Shown: positions 7,935 through 14,471 of the stretch, piece after piece
Position numbering within the stretch: the first letter of the stretch is position 1
Layout: each line of letters starts with the position of its first letter
DNA from: Bacteroidales bacterium
Lineage (GTDB): Bacteria; Bacteroidota; Bacteroidia; Bacteroidales; UBA932
Assembly: GCA_017480345.1 (NCBI GenBank)
Contig: JAFVAU010000010.1
Location: forward strand, 1 to 64,000
DNA: 64,000 nt
Reading direction: 5' to 3'
Position numbers and translations under genes: made by a program
Notes under the pieces: model-generated
Seen by the model: only the letters and a program-made list of their open reading frames with translations
What the model was told of the DNA's origin: nothing
Databases searched by the model: none

Positions 7935-8747
7935 ATGCGGGAAGAAACCGTCACATCGGCCCGGAATCCCAAGATCAAGAATCTGCTCCTGCTGCAGGAA
8001 AAATCCAAGGCGCGGCGGGAGCAGGGGCTTTTTGTGGTGGAAGGCCGACGGGAGCTGGAGCACTGCATAGCCGCCGGCTTCACCGTCCGCACCCTTTTTG
8101 TCTGTCCGGAGATTGCCGGTCAAGCCGGCAATGACGTTATGTCTGGCTCCTGCGTCATGCCCGGCTCCGACCGGGCATCTGTCATCACCCTGCCGGAGCA
8201 GCTGTACCGGAAGGTGGCATGTCGGGAGAGTACGGAGGGAATTATTGCGGAGGTGGAGTATAAGTCTTTGAAACTGGAGAACTTGGACCTTCCGGAGAAT
8301 CCCCTTGTCATGGTGCTGGAGGCGGTGGAGAAGCCGGGCAACCTGGGCGCGGTGCTCCGCAGTGCCGACGCCGCCGGGGCCCATGCCGTCATCCTCTGCG
8401 ACCCGCTCACGGACCTCTACAACCCCAACCTCATCCGGGCTTCCATCGGGGCCGTCTTCACGGTTCCCACGGTAGCCTGCACATCGGCCGATGCCATCGC
8501 CTTCCTGCAGGCGCGCGGCATCCGGATCCTGACGGCGCAGCTGCAGGACTCTTCCCTGTATTACGACGTGGACATGCGCCGCGGCACGGCCCTGGTGATG
8601 GGCACCGAGTCCACCGGCCTCACCGATGTCTGGCGCCGGGCGGCATCGGCCCATATCCGCATCCCCATGCTGGGACGGCTGGACAGCCTGAACGTGTCCG
8701 TATCGGCCGCCATCCTCCTTTTCGAAGCCGTCCGCCAGCGGCAATAG
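7935..8747 (+). CDS. TrmH/SpoU-family RNA 2-prime-O-methyltransferase with an in-frame palindromic insert
   Basis: A SAM-dependent RNA ribose methyltransferase with a SPOUT knot. An N-terminal substrate-binding region (residues 5-90) has NPKIKNLLLLQ and FVVEGRREL. The catalytic region shows EKPGNLGAVLRSADAAGA (motif 1), MGTESTGL (motif 2) and LGRLDSLNVSVSAAILL (motif 3). The target RNA is unknown; a 23S rRNA position is likely. Between residues about 60 and 82 an unusual stretch AGQAGNDVMSGSCVMPGS is encoded by two small palindromes and looks like an insertion into an otherwise normal family member. It is the last gene of the lysS operon. Confidence 0.88.
   Translation: MREETVTSARNPKIKNLLLLQEKSKARREQGLFVVEGRRELEHCIAAGFTVRTLFVCPEIAGQAGNDVMSGSCVMPGSDRASVITLPEQLYRKVACRESTEGIIAEVEYKSLKLENLDLPENPLVMVLEAVEKPGNLGAVLRSADAAGAHAVILCDPLTDLYNPNLIRASIGAVFTVPTVACTSADAIAFLQARGIRILTAQLQDSSLYYDVDMRRGTALVMGTESTGLTDVWRRAASAHIRIPMLGRLDSLNVSVSAAILLFEAVRQRQ
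8112..8180. repeat. Pair of small palindromes inserted in frame in the TrmH-like gene
   Basis: Two related palindromes face each other. The first has arms ATTGCCGG (8112-8119) and CCGGCAAT (8125-8132); the second has arms ATGCCCGG (8157-8164) and CCGGGCAT (8171-8178). The reverse complement of the first with its flanks matches the second at most positions (GTCAT, a CCGGCT core, GAC, then ATC). Relatives are at 47015-47039 and 62451-62476. The reading frame stays open through both. Confidence 0.8.
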
Positions 8748-8756
8748 TCATTTTGG

Positions 8757-8865
8757 GGTGACAGTTAAGTAATTGATAATCATCGTGTTATATACTATTT
8801 CTCGTTCAAAAAACGAACGAGAAATGTATTATAAGTGGATGAGAATCAGGCGATTAGTTGTCACC
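8757..8865. repeat. 109-bp imperfect inverted repeat between trmH-like gene and GH97
   Basis: Two 51-nt arms (8757-8807 and 8815-8865) around a 7-nt A-rich loop. The outer ends GGTGACA/TGTCACC and the inner 11 bp ATTTCTCGTTC/GAACGAGAAAT are perfect; the middle matches partly. It is AT-rich, unlike its surroundings, with no coding frame. The sequence is not related to the 109-bp element at 4817, although the length is the same. It may be a MITE-like element or a structured RNA. Confidence 0.7.
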
Positions 8866-8910
8866 AAAAATCGGTATTGGAGGGGCCGATGACAGTAAAA
8901 CGCCCCGTCG

Positions 8911-8942
8911 TTTGGATATCCGCCCAAAACTTCGTACATTTA
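8911..8942 (+). promoter_or_regulatory. Promoter of the GH97 operon
   Basis: TTTG at 8911-8914, 20 nt, then TACATTTA at 8935-8942, one base from the TAnnTTTG consensus. It lies 26 nt before the GH97 ATG, with a GGCCGAT heptamer upstream at 8884. Confidence 0.7.
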
Positions 8943-8968
8943 TGCGAATAAACGGATAACCAAAAAAT

Positions 8969-11236
8969 ATGAAGAAACTTATGCTGGCCATAGCGGCCGT
9001 CCTTCCCCTTCTGGCAGTTTCCTGCGCAGAAAAATCACAACTCACATTCAAAGAGATACAGAAAGTCCAAAGCCCCGGCGGCGTGCTGGAGCTCACCGTT
9101 GGCCTAACGCCGGAGGGCGCGCCTGTCTATACCCTCTACCGGGGAGAGCAGGCCGTGGTGCTGCCCTCACATCTGGGATTCGAACTCATGGAGGGAGAAA
9201 ACCTGAAGGAAGGCTTCACCCTCACGTCCGTGGAACCGGACAGCCTGGACGAGACCTGGGAGCCCGTCTGGGGAGAGGAAGCCAGCATCCGGAACCACTA
9301 TAACGAGGTGCTGGTCAAACTGGGCCGGGAAGACGGCGTGAACATGCACATCCGTTTCCGCGTGTTTGACGACGGCCTGGGCTTCCGTTACGAGTTCCCT
9401 CTGGAGAACAAGCTCACTTATTTCAATATCAAGGAAGAAATCACGGAGTTTGCCATGACCGGAGACCATACCGCCTGGTGGATTCCCGGAGACTATTCCA
9501 CCCAGGAATTCAATCCCACGGAGTCCAAGCTGTCGGAAATCCGCCAGCTCTCGGACCTTCCCCACAAGCGGGGCGGATGGCCTTTCACGCCTTTCTCTCC
9601 CACCGGCGTGCAGACGGCCCTGCAGATGAAATCGGCCGAGGGGCTCTATATCAACATCCATGAAGCGGCAGTGCTCAATTATCCTACCACCAACCTGGAC
9701 CTGGATGATAAGAATTTCGTTTTCACCACGCACCTCACCCCGGATGCGGAAGGCGTCAAAGGCCGCATGCAGGCTCCCTGCAAGACGCCCTGGCGCAGCG
9801 TCATGGTATGCCCCAGCGCCACGGACGTGCTGGCCTCCCGCCTGGTGCTGAACCTGAACGACCCTTGCGTCCTGGAAGACGTTTCCTGGATCCATCCCGT
9901 GAAATACATGGGCGTGTGGTGGGAAATGATTACCGGAAAGAGCGAGTGGAGCTATACGGACGAGTATCCTTCCGTGCAGCTGGGGGTGACGGATTACAAG
10001 CACTCCAAACCCCACGGCCGCCACGGCGCCAACAACGAGAACGTTCGCCGATACATTGACTTTGCCGCCCGGAACGGCTTTGACGGCATCCTCATCGAGG
10101 GCTGGAACGAAGGCTGGGAAGACTGGTACGGCCACCAGAAAGACTTTGTCTTCGACTTCATCACCCCGTATCCGGACTTTGACCTCCCGGCCTTGAACAA
10201 GTATGCCCACGAGCGGGGCATCCGCCTCATCATGCACCACGAAACCTCTTCCTCCACCCTCAATTACGAGCGCTGGATGGAGCAGGCCTACAACCTCATG
10301 AATCAGTATGGCTACAACGCCGTCAAGAGCGGTTATGTGGGCAAGATCATCCCTTACGGAGACTATCACTACAGCCAGCCCACCATCAACCACTATCACT
10401 ATGCCGTCACGGAGGCCGCCAAGCATCACATCATGGTGAATGCCCACGAGGCGGTGCGCCCTACCGGCCTGTGTCGTACCTGGCCCAACATGATAGGCAA
10501 CGAGAGCGCCATGGGAACGGAGTTCCGCGGCACCATCCAGCCCGGCCACACCACCATCTTCCCCTTCACCCGCCTGCAGGGCGGTCCCATGGACTTCACC
10601 CCCGGCATCTTCGAGACGGACATGTCCAAGAACAACCCCAAGGACCGGCAGCACATGCACCATACCCTCTGCAACCAGCTGGGCCTGTATGTGACCTTCT
10701 ACAGCCCGCTGCAGATGGCGGCCGACCTTCCGGAGAACTACGCCCGCTTCATGGACGCCTTCCAGTTCATCAAGGACGTGGCGGTGGACTGGGACAAGAG
10801 CCTGTACCTGGAGGCCGAGCCGGGCGCCTACATTGTGACGGCCCGTCATCCCAAGCTCTCTACGCTCAATGCATCGGCCCGGAGCACCGCCACCCTGCCG
10901 GATGCCCGGAAGAATATGGTCACCAATGCCGCCAAGTTCGTGTATGCCCTCCCGGAGGAGGCCACCCTCAAGGATTTGGAGAAGGCTACGCCACGCGACG
11001 TCTGGTATGTGGGCGGCATCACGGACGAGAACAGCCGCGAGGTAAGCGTGAAGCTGGATTTCCTGAAGCCCGGCGTGGTGTATGAATCCACCCTGTATGC
11101 CGACGGTCCCACGGCCGATTATGAAACCAACCCCCAGTCTTATGTGATTACCCACAGCGAAGTGACACAGGCCGATGTGCTGAAAATCAAGATGGCCCGC
11201 GCCGGTGGCTTCGCCCTTAGCCTGAGAGAAAAATGA
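8969..11236 (+). CDS. Glycoside hydrolase family 97, SusB-type alpha-glucosidase lipoprotein
   Basis: Hydrolyses alpha-glucosides from starch-type oligosaccharides, probably anchored in the cell envelope facing the periplasm. The N-terminus is a lipoprotein signal ending LLAVSC (Cys19). The 755-residue length fits GH97. Checked against residues I know for Bacteroides SusB, all key glutamates are present at a constant offset of 14: E180, E494 and E512 (SusB calcium ligands E194, E508, E526), E425 (base E439) and E518 (acid E532). This predicts the inverting, calcium-dependent type. No SusC/SusD genes are adjacent; it leads an operon with a kinase and an oxidoreductase, and its stop overlaps the next ATG (ATGA). 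Confidence 0.93.
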   Translation: MKKLMLAIAAVLPLLAVSCAEKSQLTFKEIQKVQSPGGVLELTVGLTPEGAPVYTLYRGEQAVVLPSHLGFELMEGENLKEGFTLTSVEPDSLDETWEPVWGEEASIRNHYNEVLVKLGREDGVNMHIRFRVFDDGLGFRYEFPLENKLTYFNIKEEITEFAMTGDHTAWWIPGDYSTQEFNPTESKLSEIRQLSDLPHKRGGWPFTPFSPTGVQTALQMKSAEGLYINIHEAAVLNYPTTNLDLDDKNFVFTTHLTPDAEGVKGRMQAPCKTPWRSVMVCPSATDVLASRLVLNLNDPCVLEDVSWIHPVKYMGVWWEMITGKSEWSYTDEYPSVQLGVTDYKHSKPHGRHGANNENVRRYIDFAARNGFDGILIEGWNEGWEDWYGHQKDFVFDFITPYPDFDLPALNKYAHERGIRLIMHHETSSSTLNYERWMEQAYNLMNQYGYNAVKSGYVGKIIPYGDYHYSQPTINHYHYAVTEAAKHHIMVNAHEAVRPTGLCRTWPNMIGNESAMGTEFRGTIQPGHTTIFPFTRLQGGPMDFTPGIFETDMSKNNPKDRQHMHHTLCNQLGLYVTFYSPLQMAADLPENYARFMDAFQFIKDVAVDWDKSLYLEAEPGAYIVTARHPKLSTLNASARSTATLPDARKNMVTNAAKFVYALPEEATLKDLEKATPRDVWYVGGITDENSREVSVKLDFLKPGVVYESTLYADGPTADYETNPQSYVITHSEVTQADVLKIKMARAGGFALSLREK

Positions 11237-12852
11237 GTCAGAAACTGAGTTCCATCGCTCCGGCCACCGTCAAGGATCCCAAGACCGGGAAGGAGTTTCC
11301 CGTACTGGCCGCCCTGGTGGACCATAAGCTGAAGGCCCTGGATTATGAGCTCACAGACCCCGCCCAGGTGGAGTTTATCGGCTACAACCATCCGGACGGC
11401 CGTCGCACCTATATCCGCTCCCTGTGCTTCCTGGCGCAGCGTGCGGCCCGGAACCTCTTTCCGGAAAAGATATTCAAGATTAACCATTCCCTTCCCAGCG
11501 GCTACTATTGCAAGTTCCGCGCGGAGCACGTCTCCGACGAGGATATCCTGAAGCTGCGGGAAGAAATGCGCCGCCTGGTGGCCCTGGACCTGCCTTTCAC
11601 GCATAAGAAAATGCTTTCCTCCGAGGCAGAGGCCCTTTTCGAGTCCCAGAACCAGCGCCTGAAGGCCGGCATCCAGCGCTCCCTGGGCCGATACACCTGC
11701 ACGGTGTATTTCCTGGACGGCGTGGCGGACAATTTTTACGGCCCGCTGGTGCCTTCTACGGGCTATCTGAAGGTCTTTGACCTGGTGCCCTTCCACCACG
11801 GATTCTGCCTCCAATACCCTTGGCTGGAGGACATTACGCGCGTGATTCCCCGCCTGAAACAGAAGAAACTCACCATTACTCTCAAAGAGTACGGAAAGTG
11901 GTGCAAAACCACCGGCATCGTGAGCATGGGCGCCCTGAACCAGCGCCTGATGGACGGCAAGGCCGTGGAGCTCATCAACCTCTGCGAGGCCCGGCAGGAA
12001 AGGGGGTATGCAGAGTTGGCCGACAAGATTTACGCGGAGCGGGAGCGGGTGAAGATTGTCTTCATCGCCGGCCCCTCCTCCAGCGGAAAAACCTCCTCTT
12101 CCCTCCGGGTGGCCCAGCAGCTGAAAGTCCTGGGCATGAATCCCAAGGTGATCGAGCTGGACAATTACTTCGTCTCCCGCGAGCGTACGCCCCTGGACGA
12201 TGACGGACACTACGATTTCGAAGCCCTGGAAGCCATGGACCTGGAGCTGCTGGGAGCGCACCTGAACACCCTCCTGGACGGCGGGGAAGTGGAACTTCCG
12301 CGCTATGACTTCAAGCAGGGAAAACCCTTCTTCGAAGGGAAGATGATGCACCTGGAAGAGAACGACATCCTGGTGATGGAGGGCATCCACGCCCTGGACC
12401 CCAAAATGGTGCCCTCGGTGGACCCGAGCCGCATTTACAGGATATTTGCATCGGCCCTTACCTCCCTCAAGCTGGACGAGAACAACTGCATTTCCACGGC
12501 GGACAACCGCTTGCTGCGCCGCATGGTGCGGGACAACCGTGTGCGGGGCATTTCGCCGGAGGAGACCATCCTCCGCTGGGCTTCCGTGCGGAGAGGGGAG
12601 AACCTCCACATCTTCCCCTTCCAGGAAAATGCGGACGCCCAGTTCAACACGGCCCTCCTGTACGAGCTGCCCATGCTGCGCTACTATGCGGAGCCGCTGC
12701 TGCGCCGCATCCTGCCCTCGTCCCCGGCCTATGCCGAGGCCGTGCGCCTGCTCAAGTTCCTCTCCTACATTGTGGCCCTGCAGCCCTCCGAGATTGCCGC
12801 CATCCCTCCCACCTCCATCATGCGGGAGTTCATCGGAGGACAGACGCTATGA
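11233..12852 (+). CDS. Uridine-kinase-like nucleoside kinase with ThrRS-like N-terminal region
   Basis: A 539-residue protein with two parts. Residues about 60-250 resemble the second additional domain of threonyl-tRNA synthetase, but the zinc-type His pair is not intact (the site reads INHSLPSGYYC). Residues about 275-500 are a P-loop kinase of the uridine kinase/phosphoribulokinase type, with GPSSSGKTS at 280-288, then ELDNYFVSRERTP and LVMEGIHAL. Such fusions are widespread in Bacteroidetes and clostridia and are annotated nucleoside kinase; the true substrate is unproven. It overlaps both neighbours by ATGA junctions, so expression is tightly coupled. Confidence 0.85.
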   Translation: MSQKLSSIAPATVKDPKTGKEFPVLAALVDHKLKALDYELTDPAQVEFIGYNHPDGRRTYIRSLCFLAQRAARNLFPEKIFKINHSLPSGYYCKFRAEHVSDEDILKLREEMRRLVALDLPFTHKKMLSSEAEALFESQNQRLKAGIQRSLGRYTCTVYFLDGVADNFYGPLVPSTGYLKVFDLVPFHHGFCLQYPWLEDITRVIPRLKQKKLTITLKEYGKWCKTTGIVSMGALNQRLMDGKAVELINLCEARQERGYAELADKIYAERERVKIVFIAGPSSSGKTSSSLRVAQQLKVLGMNPKVIELDNYFVSRERTPLDDDGHYDFEALEAMDLELLGAHLNTLLDGGEVELPRYDFKQGKPFFEGKMMHLEENDILVMEGIHALDPKMVPSVDPSRIYRIFASALTSLKLDENNCISTADNRLLRRMVRDNRVRGISPEETILRWASVRRGENLHIFPFQENADAQFNTALLYELPMLRYYAEPLLRRILPSSPAYAEAVRLLKFLSYIVALQPSEIAAIPPTSIMREFIGGQTL

Positions 12853-13811
12853 ATGTAGGAATCATCGGGGCGGGGCATATTGCAGAAAAGGCCGCCACCA
12901 CCCTCGGAGCCATGGAGGACATGCAGTGCCTGGCCATCGGCTCCCGTTCTCTGGAGAAGGCCCGGGCCTTCGCCGCACGTTTTTCCGTTCCGCGGGCCTA
13001 TGGCTCCTACGCGGACCTGCTGGCCGACCCGGAGGTGGAACTGGTCTATGTGGCCGTTCCCCATTCCTGCCATTTTGAGGTGACCAAGGATGCCATCCTG
13101 GCCGGAAAACCCTGCCTGGTGGAGAAGTCCTTCATGCTCAATGCCACCGAAGCCGCCACCATCCTGGCCCTGGCCCGGGAAAAGGGCGTCTTTGTGGCGG
13201 AGGCCCTGTGGCCGCGCTACATGCCCGTCTATGCGATAGGCCGGGAGCTCTTGGCGTCCGGCGTCATCGGCCAGCCCAGGATGGTAACGGCCTGCATAGC
13301 CTACAACGTGTCCGAGAAGGAGCGTGTCCTCCGGCCGGAGCTGGGCGGGGGAGCGCTGCTGGATTTGGGCATCTACCTCCTCAATTTCGTGCGGATGTTC
13401 TTCGACAGCCCCATCGAGCGTCTCAACACCACCTGCATCAAGGCCGATACGGGCGTAGACGCCACGGAAGACATTACGCTGGTGCTGGCCGACGGCACCC
13501 TGGCTTCCCTGCAGGCATCGGCCTGGTGCCAGGGCGGAAACGAGGCCGTGATTGCCGGAACCACCGGCTACCTGCTCTTTGACGACCTCATCCATCCCAC
13601 CCGCATCAGCGTTTGCCGGAAGCGGCATGTGGTGGAGCGCGTGGTTCAGATGCCTCCGGAGATTACCGGCTTCGAGTACCAGTTCCGCGCCTGCCGGGAC
13701 GCCATCCGCTCCGGCCTTGTGGAACCGCCCCGGATGCCCCACAGCGAGTCTCTGTACCTGATGCACCTGATGGACCGCCTCCGTGCGGAATGGGGTGTGA
13801 GTTTTGCCTGA
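12849..13811 (+). CDS. Gfo/Idh/MocA-family oxidoreductase
   Basis: An NAD(P)-dependent dehydrogenase of a sugar or similar compound. The N-terminal Rossmann loop is GIIGAGHIAEKA (residues 4-15), the conserved EKSFMLN holds the family lysine near residue 97, and the C-terminal half is the GFO-type beta-sheet domain (GGGALLDLGIYLL). 320 residues is normal. Substrate unknown; the neighbouring alpha-glucosidase suggests carbohydrate, which is inference. Both ends overlap the neighbours. Confidence 0.9.
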   Translation: MNVGIIGAGHIAEKAATTLGAMEDMQCLAIGSRSLEKARAFAARFSVPRAYGSYADLLADPEVELVYVAVPHSCHFEVTKDAILAGKPCLVEKSFMLNATEAATILALAREKGVFVAEALWPRYMPVYAIGRELLASGVIGQPRMVTACIAYNVSEKERVLRPELGGGALLDLGIYLLNFVRMFFDSPIERLNTTCIKADTGVDATEDITLVLADGTLASLQASAWCQGGNEAVIAGTTGYLLFDDLIHPTRISVCRKRHVVERVVQMPPEITGFEYQFRACRDAIRSGLVEPPRMPHSESLYLMHLMDRLRAEWGVSFA

Positions 13812-14440
13812 TGAAAAGACTCCTGTACCTTCTGCTTCTGATGCTTTCCTTTGCCTGCGGCAGGGGAGAGCGGCTCCGCAGCGGGGATTTGATTTTTGTG
13901 GCGCCGCAGCTGGAGGCCGATGGCATGGATACGGCCATCGTAGCGGCCACGGGCGGTCCGGAAAGTTTGAATTTCACCCATGTGGCCATTGTGGAAGTGC
14001 AGGGAGACAGCGTCTGGGTCATTGACGCTACCGGCAAGCGGGGGGTGTCCCGCCGGCCCTTAGCGGTGTTTTTGGAAGATTTTCCCGGGTCTGTTTTTGA
14101 AGTGCGGCGTGTCCGGGACGTGGATGCTTCGGCCGCGGTTTCGCGGGCGCGCTCCTATTGCGGCCGCTCATATGATTACCGTTTCTTGCCGGACAACGAA
14201 GACCTCTACTGTTCCGAGCTGGTGCAGAAATGCTACCTGGATGCATCCGGGGCGCCCGTTTTCCCCAGCGAGCCCATGAACTGGCTGGCTCCGGACGGCA
14301 GCCTTCCCGCCTATTGGGAGGAACTTTTCCGCGCACTTGGGATGGACGTCCCCCAAGGCGTTCCCGGCACCAACCCCCAGAAGATGTCCCAATCGGCCTG
14401 CCTGGAGCCCGTGGCGGTGAAACTCGTTTCCCGGGGGTAA
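13811..14440 (+). CDS. YiiX/YebB-like NlpC/P60-type cysteine hydrolase lipoprotein
   Basis: A 209-residue lipoprotein (signal MKRLLYLLLLMLSFAC, Cys16 lipidated) with the permuted papain-like fold of YiiX-type hydrolases. The candidate catalytic residues are H57 in NFTHVAIV and C134 in DLYCSELV. Relatives cut amide bonds in peptidoglycan or lipids. The start is the ATG in the TGATG junction with the oxidoreductase; a longer frame upstream is only the shadow of that gene. It is last in the GH97 operon. Confidence 0.82.
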   Translation: MKRLLYLLLLMLSFACGRGERLRSGDLIFVAPQLEADGMDTAIVAATGGPESLNFTHVAIVEVQGDSVWVIDATGKRGVSRRPLAVFLEDFPGSVFEVRRVRDVDASAAVSRARSYCGRSYDYRFLPDNEDLYCSELVQKCYLDASGAPVFPSEPMNWLAPDGSLPAYWEELFRALGMDVPQGVPGTNPQKMSQSACLEPVAVKLVSRG

Positions 14441-14457
14441 TTTCCCGGAATTCTTCG

Positions 14458-14465
14458 TATCTTTG
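14458..14465 (+). promoter_or_regulatory. Promoter -7 box of uvrA
   Basis: TATCTTTG ends only 6 nt before the uvrA ATG, so the transcript probably starts at or next to the start codon. No TTG at the expected distance. Confidence 0.6.
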
Positions 14466-14471
14466 CATCCT

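Noticed and set aside
8969-14440. Polysaccharide utilisation locus around GH97
   Set aside because: No SusC, SusD, regulator or second glycosidase is adjacent.
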